A DNA stretch of 42,235 nucleotides from Lysobacter sp. A03 (GTDB lineage: Bacteria; Pseudomonadota; Gammaproteobacteria; Xanthomonadales; Xanthomonadaceae). The translations under genes and the position numbers were made by a program. Of the stretch, positions 34,570 through 42,235 are shown in pieces. The stretch lies in assembly GCF_000855665.1 (NCBI RefSeq), contig NZ_JXSS01000033.1, positions 1-42,235 on the forward strand. The letters are read 5' to 3'. The notes under the pieces are model-generated. The model had not been told where the DNA came from and did no database searches. It worked only from the letters and a program-made list of their open reading frames with translations. Each line of letters starts with the position of its first letter. Positions within the stretch are counted from its first letter, which is position 1.

Positions 34570-35304
34570 GTGATTGAAATGCTGCTGGATCCGGATGTCT
34601 GGATCACCCTGATGACCCTGAGCGCGATCGAGATCGTGTTGGGCATCGACAACCTTGTGTTCATTTCGATCGCGGTGAGCCGACTGCCCGTGGAAATCCG
34701 CGAGAAGGCGCGCAAGCTCGGAATCGCGGTGGCGTGTGTCAGCCGTATCGTCCTGCTGTTGGCTCTGGCCTGGCTGGCGGGACTGAAGACGCCGCTGTTC
34801 GAGCTGTTCGGCGAGGGTATTTCAGTCCGTGACCTGGTCCTCATCGTGGGCGGCATATTCCTGCTCGTGAAGGGCACGATGGAGATCCGCGACTCGATCT
34901 TCGGCGGCGGGGAATCCGATGGCCTGCCGGCCAAGCCGGTCGCGACCTTCGGCATGGTGATGGCCCAGATCGCGGTGATCGATATCGTGTTCTCGCTCGA
35001 CTCGGTGATCGCCGCCGTGGGCATGGCCAACCACACCTGGATCATGGTCGCTGCGATCCTGCTGGCTGTGGTGGTGATGCTGTTTGCAGCCACGCCGCTG
35101 GGTCGCTTTATCGACCGCAATCCGACCGTGAAGATGCTGGCGCTGGCCTTCATCGTCCTGATCGGCGCCTACCTGCTGCTCGACGGCCTCGGCATCCACA
35201 TCCCCAAGGGCTACATCTACGGATCGATGGGCTTCTCGGCGCTGGTGGAAGGGCTCAACCTCTGGGCGAAGCGCCGGGCCACCTTGAGCGAGCTGGGCGA
35301 GTAG
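34570..35304 (+). CDS. TerC-family integral membrane protein
   Basis: This 244-residue protein has about seven membrane helices and the TerC hallmark acidic motifs within them (SAIEIVLGIDNLVFISI and IDIVFSLDSVIAAVGM). Relatives such as Alx and YkoY export manganese or act in metalation of secreted proteins; which applies here cannot be decided. Translation starts at GTG 34570 with AGGAAA upstream. The 82-nt leader is too short and lacks visible similarity to the yybP-ykoY manganese riboswitch found before some family members. Confidence 0.9.
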   Translation: MIEMLLDPDVWITLMTLSAIEIVLGIDNLVFISIAVSRLPVEIREKARKLGIAVACVSRIVLLLALAWLAGLKTPLFELFGEGISVRDLVLIVGGIFLLVKGTMEIRDSIFGGGESDGLPAKPVATFGMVMAQIAVIDIVFSLDSVIAAVGMANHTWIMVAAILLAVVVMLFAATPLGRFIDRNPTVKMLALAFIVLIGAYLLLDGLGIHIPKGYIYGSMGFSALVEGLNLWAKRRATLSELGE

Positions 35305-35337
35305 TCCGTCTGCTTCCAGGACTTCGCGCTGCGCGGG

Positions 35338-35361
35338 GGGCGCGCACTTCACGGCGCGCCC
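35338..35361. other. hairpin downstream of the TerC-family gene
   Basis: An 8-bp perfect GC stem, GGGCGCGC at 35338-35345 and GCGCGCCC at 35354-35361, encloses an 8-nt loop. It abuts a second, larger hairpin. No U-tract follows. Confidence 0.5.
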
Positions 35362-35391
35362 ATTGCACCGCCCGGTCGCGGGTGGTGCAAT
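35362..35391 (+). terminator. strong hairpin, candidate terminator or lemA leader structure
   Basis: A 13-bp stem forms between ATTGCACCGCCCG (35362-35374) and CGGGTGGTGCAAT (35379-35391) with one G-U pair and the tetraloop GTCG. It lies 58 nt after the TerC-family stop and 29 nt before lemA. There is no U-run on either side, so intrinsic termination is not assured; it could instead stabilise or regulate the lemA transcript. Confidence 0.45.
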
Positions 35392-35420
35392 GCCGGTATT
35401 GACCTGAACGGAGTACTTCC

Positions 35421-36023
35421 ATGCGCATTTTGCTTCTGCTCGTGCTGGCGACCTTGCTCAGCGGTTGCGGCTACAACACCATCCAGCAGAAGGACGAGGC
35501 GGTGGATGCGGCTTGGTCGCAGGTCCTCAATGTCTACCAGCGCCGTGCCGACCTGGTGCCCAACCTGGTCGCGACGGTAAAAGGCTACGCCAGCCACGAA
35601 CAGCAGGTCCTGACCCAGGTCACCGAGGCGCGCGCCCGGGTGGGCAGCATCAACGTTGATGCCGAGGACCCGGCTTCGCTGGAGCAGTTCCAGCAGGCCC
35701 AAGGGCAGCTGCAAAGTGCGATCGGCCGACTGCTGATGGTCAGCGAGAACTACCCCGACCTGAAGGCGGACCAGAGCTTCCTGCAACTGCAGGCGCAGCT
35801 GGAAGGGACCGAGAACCGGATCACCGTCGAGCGCCAGCGCTATATCCAGACGGTGCAGGACTACAACACCTATATCCGCCAGTTCCCGACCAACCTGACG
35901 GCCAAGGTATTCGGCTACAAGCCCAAGCCCAACTTCACGGTCGACAACGTGCAGGAAATCCAGCGTCCGCCGGAGGTCGACTTCGGCCAGCCTGCGGCGG
36001 CTCCCGCGCCAGCCAATGGCTGA
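35421..36023 (+). CDS. LemA family lipoprotein
   Basis: This 200-residue protein has a lipoprotein signal with LLSGC lipobox (Cys16) and a helical LemA domain. DEAVDAAWSQVLNVYQRRADLVPNLVATVKGYA is the signature, followed by RLLMVSENYPDLKADQSFLQLQAQLEGTENRI. LemA proteins are envelope proteins of unclear function. The gene is followed at 48 nt by two TPM-domain proteins, a trio often found together, which suggests an envelope-associated module. The C-terminus is Ala/Pro-rich. Confidence 0.93.
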   Translation: MRILLLLVLATLLSGCGYNTIQQKDEAVDAAWSQVLNVYQRRADLVPNLVATVKGYASHEQQVLTQVTEARARVGSINVDAEDPASLEQFQQAQGQLQSAIGRLLMVSENYPDLKADQSFLQLQAQLEGTENRITVERQRYIQTVQDYNTYIRQFPTNLTAKVFGYKPKPNFTVDNVQEIQRPPEVDFGQPAAAPAPANG

Positions 36024-36071
36024 TATTGCGTTCGTGCGCTTTCCGCACCTCGCCCAGTCCGTGCGGCTTGC

Positions 36072-36980
36072 ATGAACCTGGGTGCGCCAACGGATCGTCC
36101 TGCAGCAACTGACATAGCGGATGCCGCGCAGCCGCAGGCGTGCGCCGGGCTGCGCCGGATCCGCGCGTCGGCGCACCGGAATTTCCGTTCGCTGGCATGC
36201 CGGGTCTGGATGCTGGCGCTGTTCTTCGCGGCCGGGGTGCTGCACGCACAGACGCTGGCGCCGGTGCCCGCGCTGGACTCGCCCGTGGTCGATACCACCG
36301 GGACCATCGATGCGGCGACACGGCAGCAGCTGGAAGCCCAGGCGGTGGCGCTGCGTGATCGCAAGGGCAGTCAGCTGCAGGTGCTGGTGGTGCCAACCAC
36401 ATCGCCGGAGGACATCGCCCAGTACGCCACCCGCGTTTACGACGAGTGGCAATTGGGCCGCGGCAAGGTCGACGACGGGGTGTTGTTGATCGTGGCCAAG
36501 GACGATCGCCGCGCCCGTATTGAAGTGGGCTACGGCCTGGAGGGCGCGATCCCGGATGCCACTGCCAGCCGGGTGATCCAGGAATACCTGGTTCCGCACT
36601 TCCGGCGCGATGACTACGCCGGTGGGATTGTCGAGGCGACCGCTGCACTGACAAGCCTGATCGACGGTGAGCCTCTGCCGGCACCGATGGCCGACAATCG
36701 CCCCGACGGGGGAGACGGGAACTGGCTGTTTGCGCTGATGGCCGCCTTCATCGTCGCCCGCGTCGTGGCGGGAATGTTTGGCCGCACGCCCAAGCCGATT
36801 CGTGGCGTGGCCGGAGCGGCCGCGGCAGGCGGTGTCGCATGGCTGTTGTCCTCGTTGCTGGTGATTGGCGGCATCGGCGCGGTGATGGGGCTGGTGCTGG
36901 CGCTCGCCGGTTCCGGCGGTGGTGGATGGAGCGGCGGTGGCGGCATGAGCGGAGGCGGTGGCGCCTCAGGCAGTTGGTGA
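36072..36980 (+). CDS. YgcG-type TPM-domain membrane protein
   Basis: This protein of up to 302 residues has a hydrophobic segment at about 43-60 (RVWMLALFFAAGVLHAQ) that looks like a signal peptide. The TPM domain (about 68-200) has SPVVDTTGTIDAATRQQLEAQ, QLQVLVVPTTSPEDIAQYATRV and VLLIVAKDDRRARIEVGYGLEG. Two further membrane segments follow, then a Gly/Ser-rich tail ending SGGGGASGSW. TPM (Psb32/MOLO-1/YgcG) domains occur with LemA. The start is uncertain: 36072 gives an unusually long, basic n-region and no clear ribosome site precedes it, while the ATG just before the hydrophobic stretch leaves almost no n-region. Confidence 0.85.
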   Translation: MNLGAPTDRPAATDIADAAQPQACAGLRRIRASAHRNFRSLACRVWMLALFFAAGVLHAQTLAPVPALDSPVVDTTGTIDAATRQQLEAQAVALRDRKGSQLQVLVVPTTSPEDIAQYATRVYDEWQLGRGKVDDGVLLIVAKDDRRARIEVGYGLEGAIPDATASRVIQEYLVPHFRRDDYAGGIVEATAALTSLIDGEPLPAPMADNRPDGGDGNWLFALMAAFIVARVVAGMFGRTPKPIRGVAGAAAAGGVAWLLSSLLVIGGIGAVMGLVLALAGSGGGGWSGGGGMSGGGGASGSW

Positions 36981-37011
36981 TGCATTCAATCCATAACTCG
37001 GGGTTTTGTTG

Positions 37012-37500
37012 ATGCGTTGGTTCCGGCACCTGTTTCCGCCCTCGAGCCGACGCTGGTTTCCCGACCCGGTCATGGCGCGCATTGCCACGGCGATCGCGGC
37101 AGGCGAGCAGAGGCATAGCGGCGAACTGTGCTTTGCAGTGGAGCCGGCTTTGCGATTGCGTGCCGTGCTGGCGGGCGCCAGTGCCCGCGACCGCGCACGC
37201 GAGCTTTTCGGTCAGTTGGGCGTGTGGGATACAAAGGACAACAACGGCGTGCTCCTTTACCTGCTGCTGGCGGAGCACCGGATCGAACTGGTCGCAGATC
37301 GCGGGTTTGACGGCCTCGTCGAATCCGACCAGTGGCGCCAGGCGTGTCAGGTGATTGAAGCGCACCTGCAGGCCGGCGACGCGGAGGCCGCCATCACCCA
37401 TGGCATCGAGGCACTTTCGACGCTGATGGAGGGCGCCTTCCCGGCCATTCCCGGGCAACGGGGCGAAAACCAGCTGCCCAATGAGCCCCATCGCCTGTAA
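37012..37500 (+). CDS. cytosolic TPM-domain protein
   Basis: This 162-residue protein has a basic, Trp-rich N-terminus (MRWFRHLFPPSSRRWFPD) and one TPM domain (HSGELCFAVEPALRLRAVLAG, WDTKDNNGVLLYLLLAEHRIELVADRGFDG). It lacks a signal peptide and membrane helices, so it is predicted cytosolic or peripheral. It is the third gene of the lemA-TPM-TPM cluster, 31 nt after the previous one. A TTG two codons upstream (37006) could also be used. Function unknown. Confidence 0.85.
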   Translation: MRWFRHLFPPSSRRWFPDPVMARIATAIAAGEQRHSGELCFAVEPALRLRAVLAGASARDRARELFGQLGVWDTKDNNGVLLYLLLAEHRIELVADRGFDGLVESDQWRQACQVIEAHLQAGDAEAAITHGIEALSTLMEGAFPAIPGQRGENQLPNEPHRL

Positions 37501-37564
37501 ATCCCGCCGACAGCGGCGACAATAGGCGGGCGCAGCCCCACTTCGACCGGACTCCAGCGACTAA

Positions 37565-38434
37565 ATGATCATCCTGCATCAAATCGACCCTATCGCTCTC
37601 AGCCTCGGCCCGCTGCACATCCACTGGTACGGCGTGATGTACCTGCTGGGCTTTGGGATCGCGTGGTGGCTGGGCGTGCGGCGGATCCGCGCCGGGCGCC
37701 TGCCGGGAGTCACCGAGCAGGCGTTCGGTGACCTGTTGTTTTACGGAATGCTTGGCGTCGTCCTGGGCGGTCGCATCGGCTACGTGTTGTTCTACGGGTT
37801 TGCCGATCTGGTGAAGGATCCGCTGATGCTGCTGCGGATATGGGAAGGCGGCATGAGTTTCCACGGCGGCCTGCTCGGCGTCGCGGCCGCCGGGCTCTGG
37901 TGGTCGCGCAAGCAGAACCAGCATTTCTTCGACGTGGCCGACTTTGTCGTGCCGCTGGTGCCGGCCGGCTTGGGCCTGGGCCGGCTGGGCAACTACATCG
38001 GCGGCGAGTTGTGGGGCAAGCCCACCGGCGCGGACTGGGGCGTGGTGTTTCCGCGCGCGCCGGAATTCGCCGGCTGGAGCGCAGAGCAGTTGCAAGCGCA
38101 ATTCGCCAGCGGGGCGCTTGACCGGTTCGCCCGGCACCCGTCCCAGCTCTATCAGGCGCTCCTCGAGGGGCTGGTGACGTTCTGTCTGGTGTGGTGGTTC
38201 TCGCGCAAGCCGCGGCCGCGCTACGCGGTCTCCGGGCTGTTTCTACTCCTGTACGGCAGCTTCCGCTTCCTGGTCGAGTTCGTGCGCGTGCCGGACGTGC
38301 AACTGGGCTACCTGGCGTTTGGCTGGCTGACGATGGGCCAGGTCCTGAGTCTGCCGCTGATCGCGTTGGGCCTGTTCGGCCTTTGGCTGGCCCGGCGTTC
38401 GCCAACGGTCCAGCCGGTCGCCTCGGGAGCCTGA
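37565..38434 (+). CDS. lgt: prolipoprotein diacylglyceryl transferase
   Basis: Lgt transfers diacylglycerol from phosphatidylglycerol to the lipobox cysteine of prolipoproteins, the first step of lipoprotein maturation in the inner membrane. The 289-residue protein has seven predicted helices and the family signatures [22 protein letters not shown] and [16 protein letters not shown]. It would serve the lipoproteins encoded here (LemA and the LpoP-like protein). It is one base from thyA, and the lgt-thyA-folA order is common. Confidence 0.96.
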   Translation: MIILHQIDPIALSLGPLHIHWYGVMYLLGFGIAWWLGVRRIRAGRLPGVTEQAFGDLLFYGMLGVVLGGRIGYVLFYGFADLVKDPLMLLRIWEGGMSFHGGLLGVAAAGLWWSRKQNQHFFDVADFVVPLVPAGLGLGRLGNYIGGELWGKPTGADWGVVFPRAPEFAGWSAEQLQAQFASGALDRFARHPSQLYQALLEGLVTFCLVWWFSRKPRPRYAVSGLFLLLYGSFRFLVEFVRVPDVQLGYLAFGWLTMGQVLSLPLIALGLFGLWLARRSPTVQPVASGA

Positions 38435-38435
38435 G

Positions 38436-39230
38436 ATGCGCCAGTACCTGGATTTGATGCGGCATGTGCTCGAGCACGGCGATGAAAAGTCCGACCGCAC
38501 GGGTACCGGCACCCGCAGCGTCTTCGGCTGGCAGATGCGCTTTGATCTTGCCCGCGGGTTTCCGCTGGTCACGACCAAGAAACTGCACCTGCGCTCGATC
38601 ATCCATGAGCTTCTGTGGTTCCTGCAGGGCGATACCAACATCGGCTACCTGCGCGAGAACCGGGTCCGCATCTGGGACGAGTGGGCCGATGAGGCCGGTG
38701 AGCTCGGGCCCGTGTACGGCAAGCAATGGCGGCGCTGGGCGGGAGCCGACGGCGTCGAGGTCGACCAGATCCAGTGGGTGATCGACGAGATCCAGCGCAA
38801 TCCGGATTCGCGGCGCCTGATCGTGTCGGCGTGGAATGTCGCCGAGTTGCCGCAGATGGCCTTGATGCCCTGCCACACGCTGTTCCAGTTCTACGTGGTC
38901 AACGGCCGGCTCAGCTGCCAGCTCTACCAGCGCAGCGGCGACATCTTTCTGGGTGTTCCCTTCAACATCGCCAGCTACGCGCTGCTGACCCACATGGTCG
39001 CGCAGGTGTGCGGACTGGAAGTCGGTGACTTCGTCTACACCCTCGGCGATGCGCACCTCTACTCCAACCATTTCCAGCAGGCGCGCGAACAACTGTCGCG
39101 TGAGCCACGCGCGCTGCCGCGGCTGACGCTCAACCCGACGGTCGCCGGCATATTCGACTTCACCATCGATGACATCACCATCGAGGACTACGATCCGCTG
39201 CCCGCCATCAAGGCGCCGGTGGCGGTGTGA
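38436..39230 (+). CDS. thyA: thymidylate synthase
   Basis: ThyA converts dUMP to dTMP using methylene-tetrahydrofolate. At 264 residues it matches the E. coli length. The catalytic Cys146 lies in [17 protein letters not shown]. The N-terminal [12 protein letters not shown] loop (folate/phosphate site), [23 protein letters not shown] and the C-terminal IKAPVAV are intact. Its stop overlaps the GTG start of folA, tying production of dihydrofolate to its reduction. Confidence 0.97.
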   Translation: MRQYLDLMRHVLEHGDEKSDRTGTGTRSVFGWQMRFDLARGFPLVTTKKLHLRSIIHELLWFLQGDTNIGYLRENRVRIWDEWADEAGELGPVYGKQWRRWAGADGVEVDQIQWVIDEIQRNPDSRRLIVSAWNVAELPQMALMPCHTLFQFYVVNGRLSCQLYQRSGDIFLGVPFNIASYALLTHMVAQVCGLEVGDFVYTLGDAHLYSNHFQQAREQLSREPRALPRLTLNPTVAGIFDFTIDDITIEDYDPLPAIKAPVAV

Positions 39231-39730
39231 ATCCGACGGTGGTGCTGATCGCCGCGCTGGACCGCAACGGTGCGATCGGGCGCGACAATGATCTGCCGTG
39301 GCGCCTGCCGGACGATCTGAAACGTTTCAAGGCGCTGACGCTTGGCAAAACCCTGCTGATGGGCCGTAAAACCGCCGAGTCCCTGGGCAGGGCGCTGCCG
39401 GGGCGGCGCAACCTGGTACTGACCCGTAGCGGGCGGGTGCCCTTCGATGGCATGGAGGCGGTCGGCAGCGTGGATGACGCACTCGCCGCCGCGCGAAGCG
39501 GCGAGTCGGATCAGCTGTGCGTGATCGGCGGCGGCGAGGTCTACGCGCTGTGCCTCCCGATCGCGACGCAGTTGCAGCTGACCCACGTGGACACGGCGGT
39601 GAAAGGCGCAGATGCGTTTTTCCCGAAGTTCGACCCCAGCAACTGGACGATTTGCTCGCGTGAGTCTCATCCGGCCGATGAGCGTCACCGGTTCGGGTTT
39701 GAATTCGTCGAATACGTCCGCGAGCGCTGA
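39227..39730 (+). CDS. folA: dihydrofolate reductase
   Basis: FolA reduces dihydrofolate to tetrahydrofolate with NADPH. The 167-residue protein has [28 protein letters not shown] with the catalytic acid at Asp30 (equivalent to E. coli Asp27), [22 protein letters not shown] and [24 protein letters not shown]. It starts at GTG 39227 within the thyA stop (GTGA). It converges on apaH with a 51-nt gap, as I recall for E. coli too. Confidence 0.96.
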   Translation: MNPTVVLIAALDRNGAIGRDNDLPWRLPDDLKRFKALTLGKTLLMGRKTAESLGRALPGRRNLVLTRSGRVPFDGMEAVGSVDDALAAARSGESDQLCVIGGGEVYALCLPIATQLQLTHVDTAVKGADAFFPKFDPSNWTICSRESHPADERHRFGFEFVEYVRER

Positions 39731-39781
39731 CGCGAAGAGATCGCGGCGGACCGAATCCGGGACGTGCGATCGCCGCCCGAC

Positions 39782-40669
39782 CTACCTCTGCGCTGCCTGC
39801 GCCGGCCGCTGTGGTCGTGAGCGATGACGAGGTCTCGGCGGGGGCGCGGGCTTGTCGCGTCCGGGCACCTGCACGACCCGCAACTCGTCGGTGTCCAGCT
39901 GCAGCGCGGTCAGCTTGCCGCCCCAGACGGCACCGGTGTCGATCGCGTGCACGCCATGGCCGATGAACAGGTCCAGCGCCGACCAGTGTCCGCAAACGAT
40001 CTTGAGGTCGCGTTCGACGCGCCCGGGAACTTCGTACCAGGGGTACAGGCCGGGCGGCTGGGTGCCGGGCACGCCCTTCTCCTCGTAGGCGATCCTGCCC
40101 TTGGGTGAGCAGTAGCGCATGCGGGTGAGCAGGTTGATGATCGCGCGGTGGCGATCGATCCCGCCCAGGCGCGGATTCCACGCCGGGCCGTCGCCGTACA
40201 TGTGCCTGAGCAACTGCCGGTACTGGTCGCCGCGCAGGGCCGCCTCGACCTCGCGGCCGTGCTTTTCCGCCAGTTGCGTGGTCCATTTCGGTGCGAGACC
40301 GGCGTGGACCATCATCCAGCCCAGTTCGCGATCGATGTGCACCATCTCCTGCATCCGCAACCACGTCAGCAGCTCGTCGCGATCGGGCGCGAACACCACC
40401 CGCTGCAGATCGGCGTTGACCTTGCGCTGGTCTTCTTCGCGGCGTTCGCCGATCGCGAGCAGGGACAGGTCGTGGTTACCCAGCACGACGCTGGAGTTGG
40501 CGCGCAGGGAATGGACGAGGCGCAGCGTTTCGAGCGATTGGCCGCCGCGGTTCACCAGGTCGCCGCAGAACCACAGGCGATCGCTGGCCGGATCGAAGGC
40601 GATGCGCTCGAGCAGGCGCTGCAGTTCGTCGTAACAGCCTTGCAGGTCGCCAATTGCCCAAACACTCAT
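39782..40669 (-). CDS. apaH: diadenosine tetraphosphatase ApaH
   Basis: ApaH cleaves Ap4A symmetrically to two ADP, and also removes Np4 caps from RNA. The 295-residue metallophosphatase has AIGDLQGCYDELQRLL, FCGDLVNRGGQSLETLR and VVLGNHDLSLLAIGE metal-site motifs, and the C-terminal DTGAVWGGKLTALQLD. The C-terminal tail is rich in Arg and Pro and looks disordered. It is the last gene of the pdxA-rsmA-apaG-apaH operon, 13 nt after apaG. Confidence 0.96.
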   Translation of the reverse strand: MSVWAIGDLQGCYDELQRLLERIAFDPASDRLWFCGDLVNRGGQSLETLRLVHSLRANSSVVLGNHDLSLLAIGERREEDQRKVNADLQRVVFAPDRDELLTWLRMQEMVHIDRELGWMMVHAGLAPKWTTQLAEKHGREVEAALRGDQYRQLLRHMYGDGPAWNPRLGGIDRHRAIINLLTRMRYCSPKGRIAYEEKGVPGTQPPGLYPWYEVPGRVERDLKIVCGHWSALDLFIGHGVHAIDTGAVWGGKLTALQLDTDELRVVQVPGRDKPAPPPRPRHRSRPQRPAQAAQR

Positions 40670-40682
40670 TCCGGAGCCGCCA

Positions 40683-41066
40683 TCAGTGAAGGGTGCGCGG
40701 CACGGTCAGGGTAAACGGGGGGATCGGCACCTCAAAGCGGGTGCCATCTTCGGTGACCATCGTGTAGCTGCCTTCCATCGTGCCCAGGTCGGTGTCCAGC
40801 ATCGCCCCGGAGGTGTACTCGAAGCCCTCGCCGGGGTGCAGCCACGGCTGTTCACCCACCACGCCTTCGCCTTCGACCCGATCGACCTTGCCGTTTGCGT
40901 CGGTGATTATCCAGCGGCGCGAGACGAGCTGGGCCGATTCATCACCAGCGTTGCCGATGCGGATCGTATAGGCGAACAGGAAATGGCCGTTCGCAGGCTC
41001 GGACTGCTCATCCAGGTAGCGCGTGGTCACATCGATGGTGAAGGCGGGGCCGGTACGGTGTTTCAT
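40683..41066 (-). CDS. apaG: ApaG (Co2+/Mg2+ efflux-associated protein)
   Basis: This 127-residue protein has one fibronectin-III-like ApaG domain: FTIDVTTRYLDEQSEPANGHFLFAYTIRI, ESAQLVSRRWIITDANG, VVGEQPWLHPGEGFEYTSGA and a C-terminal MEGSYTMVTEDGTRFEVPIPPFTL. ApaG is linked to cobalt resistance in Salmonella, but its molecular role is unclear. The ATG at 41066 is chosen because it gives the usual length of about 125 residues; the frame is open 10 codons further upstream. Confidence 0.95.
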   Translation of the reverse strand: MKHRTGPAFTIDVTTRYLDEQSEPANGHFLFAYTIRIGNAGDESAQLVSRRWIITDANGKVDRVEGEGVVGEQPWLHPGEGFEYTSGAMLDTDLGTMEGSYTMVTEDGTRFEVPIPPFTLTVPRTLH

Positions 41067-41129
41067 GTCAGACAGTGTAGAGGCTGGCCGCGGCATAAGG
41101 GAGCGGCAGCGGGCGGTTCGCAGCAGTCC

Positions 41130-42002
41130 TCAGACCGGTGCTTCCACCAGAGAGTTGGCCAGGCGGACGAAATCCGCCACCGGAATCTGCTCGGCGCGTG
41201 CCTGCGGGGAGATGCCCGCCGACTCCATCGCCGCCGTGTCGCAGATGCGAGACAGTGCATTGCGCAGGGTCTTGCGGCGCTGGCCGAACGCGTCGCGCAC
41301 CACGTTGGCGAACAGCGTGCGATCGACCACGCCAATCTCCGTGGCGGGCCGTGGGACCAGGCGCACCACCGCCGAGTCCACCTTGGGCACCGGGTGGAAA
41401 GCGCCCGGGGGCACGACGAACAGCGGGTGGACCGTGCAATAGGCCTGCAGCATCACACTCAGCCGGCCGTACACCTTGCTGCCCGGGCCCGCAGCCATAC
41501 GGTCGACCACTTCCTTTTGCAGCATGAAAACCATGTCGGTGATCGCGGCGGCATGGTCCAGGGCATGAAACAGGATGGGTGAGGACAGGTTGTAGGGCAG
41601 GTTGCCGACCAGGCGGATCCGAGCGTCCATGCTCGTGGCTGGCGCGTCAGGATTGCCGCTGGTCGCGCCGCTGGCCGCCAACGCGGTGAAGTCGACCTGC
41701 AGCACGTCCCGATGGATGACATCGAGTCGCCCGTGCTGCCTGGCCATCTCCGTCAGCGGGCCGACCAGATCGCGATCGAACTCGATGACGGTCAGCTGGC
41801 CGTGGCGGTCAAGCAGCGGAAAAGTCAGCGCGCCCTGGCCCGGGCCGATTTCAACCAGCCGGTCGCCTGGTTTGGGGTTCACCGCCTGGACGATCTTGTC
41901 GATGACCGAGCGGTCGTGGAGGAAGTTCTGGCCGAGATGCTTCTTGGCCGGACTCGAGAAGGCTGAGCCGAACGGGCGGGCGGTACTTTTGTGGGAACTC
42001 AT
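41130..42002 (-). CDS. rsmA: 16S rRNA A1518/A1519 dimethyltransferase RsmA (KsgA)
   Basis: RsmA dimethylates two adjacent adenosines in the 3' hairpin of 16S rRNA during late 30S assembly; loss gives kasugamycin resistance. The 290-residue protein has [14 protein letters not shown] site [20 protein letters not shown] and catalytic [14 protein letters not shown] short Ala/Ser-rich segment ([19 protein letters not shown]) is inserted before the catalytic motif and is not usual. The ATG at 42002 overlaps the pdxA stop (ATGA); the frame continues upstream inside pdxA. Confidence 0.96.
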   Translation of the reverse strand: MSSHKSTARPFGSAFSSPAKKHLGQNFLHDRSVIDKIVQAVNPKPGDRLVEIGPGQGALTFPLLDRHGQLTVIEFDRDLVGPLTEMARQHGRLDVIHRDVLQVDFTALAASGATSGNPDAPATSMDARIRLVGNLPYNLSSPILFHALDHAAAITDMVFMLQKEVVDRMAAGPGSKVYGRLSVMLQAYCTVHPLFVVPPGAFHPVPKVDSAVVRLVPRPATEIGVVDRTLFANVVRDAFGQRRKTLRNALSRICDTAAMESAGISPQARAEQIPVADFVRLANSLVEAPV

Positions 42003-42235
42003 CGCGCCATTATGGCGCTGCGGGCGCGTGCCATGCGTGCACACGTGGCCATGGCGGCCATCAGGCTCGAGGGGTCGGCGCTGCCTTTGCCGGCGAGGTC
42101 CAGCGCCGTGCCGTGGTCGACCGCCACGCGCGGGTACGGCAACCCCAAGGTGATATTGACCGCCTGCTCGAAACCACTGAATTTCAGCACCGGCAAGCCC
42201 TGGTCGTGGTACATCGCCAGCACGGCATCGTAGCC
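41999..42235 (-). CDS. pdxA: 4-hydroxythreonine-4-phosphate dehydrogenase PdxA, C-terminal part
   Basis: Only the last 78 residues are in the window. They include [19 protein letters not shown], the following [34 protein letters not shown], and a C-terminal helix, all diagnostic for PdxA. PdxA acts in vitamin B6 (pyridoxal phosphate) synthesis. The gene runs off the right edge, so its start is not seen. The pdxA-rsmA-apaG-apaH order is the classic gammaproteobacterial operon, usually preceded by surA. Confidence 0.95.
   Translation of the reverse strand, partial: GYDAVLAMYHDQGLPVLKFSGFEQAVNITLGLPYPRVAVDHGTALDLAGKGSADPSSLMAAMATCARMARARSAIMAR

Noticed and set aside
37710-39092. Minus-strand open frame (460 codons) opposite lgt-thyA
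   Set aside because: Antisense to two highly conserved enzymes; the sequence is Arg/Pro-rich without motifs.
39731-39781. Bidirectional terminator between folA and apaH
   Set aside because: A GCGGCG/CGCCGC match exists but with a loop over 20 nt and no U-tract; not convincing.

Overview
The window is about 42 kb of dense, high-GC bacterial chromosome. Gene content and order point to a gammaproteobacterium of the Xanthomonadaceae/Lysobacteraceae (Lysobacter- or Luteimonas-like). Examples are the tonB-gshB divergent from a pilGHIJ-chpA-chpB-chpC cluster, a lemA/TPM cluster followed by lgt-thyA-folA, and convergent apaH-apaG-rsmA-pdxA. This placement is inference from gene order and protein style; no rRNA is present. 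No tRNA, IS element, prophage or CRISPR array was seen, and no gene-free stretch exceeds 300 bases.

Layout. Bases 1-92 are not genomic: they carry an Illumina Nextera adapter, so the real contig starts at base 93 inside relA. On the plus strand follow relA (3' part) and an overlapping TPR membrane protein. A minus-strand two-domain glycosyltransferase comes next. Divergent from it is a plus-strand run: mrcB (PBP1b), a TPR lipoprotein resembling the PBP1b activator LpoP, a YoaA/DinG-type helicase and tsaB. Minus-strand gshB-tonB lies next to the plus-strand Pil-Chp operon (12.6-24.3 kb), the centrepiece of the window. This is a chemosensory system for type IV pilus twitching: PilG and PilH receivers, PilI adaptor, PilJ receptor, the giant ChpA hybrid kinase, a CheB-like protein and a ChpC adaptor. 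Three features stand out. ChpA contains 24 uninterrupted copies of an AER(I/L/V)E pentapeptide. The CheB-like protein has lost its catalytic Ser and His. No pilK methyltransferase gene is present where Pseudomonas has one.

After rsmE (minus) come nudE, cysQ and a single-domain MazG. Then follows a likely functional unit of a two-component system and a MacA/MacB-type tripartite efflux pump. Its adaptor carries an unusual helical insertion resembling Spy/CpxP LTxxQ motifs, and two near-identical 15-16 nt direct repeats precede the regulator. A secreted isoaspartyl peptidase/asparaginase, dgkA and a TerC-family membrane protein follow, then a double hairpin, a lemA-TPM-TPM cluster, and the lgt-thyA-folA run. 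The right end is the minus-strand pdxA (partial)-rsmA-apaG-apaH operon, convergent with folA.

Most genes are housekeeping (stringent response, cell wall, tRNA modification, folate/dTMP, ribosome maturation). The less ordinary material is in the Pil-Chp proteins, the LpoP-like lipoprotein and the two-component/efflux unit.
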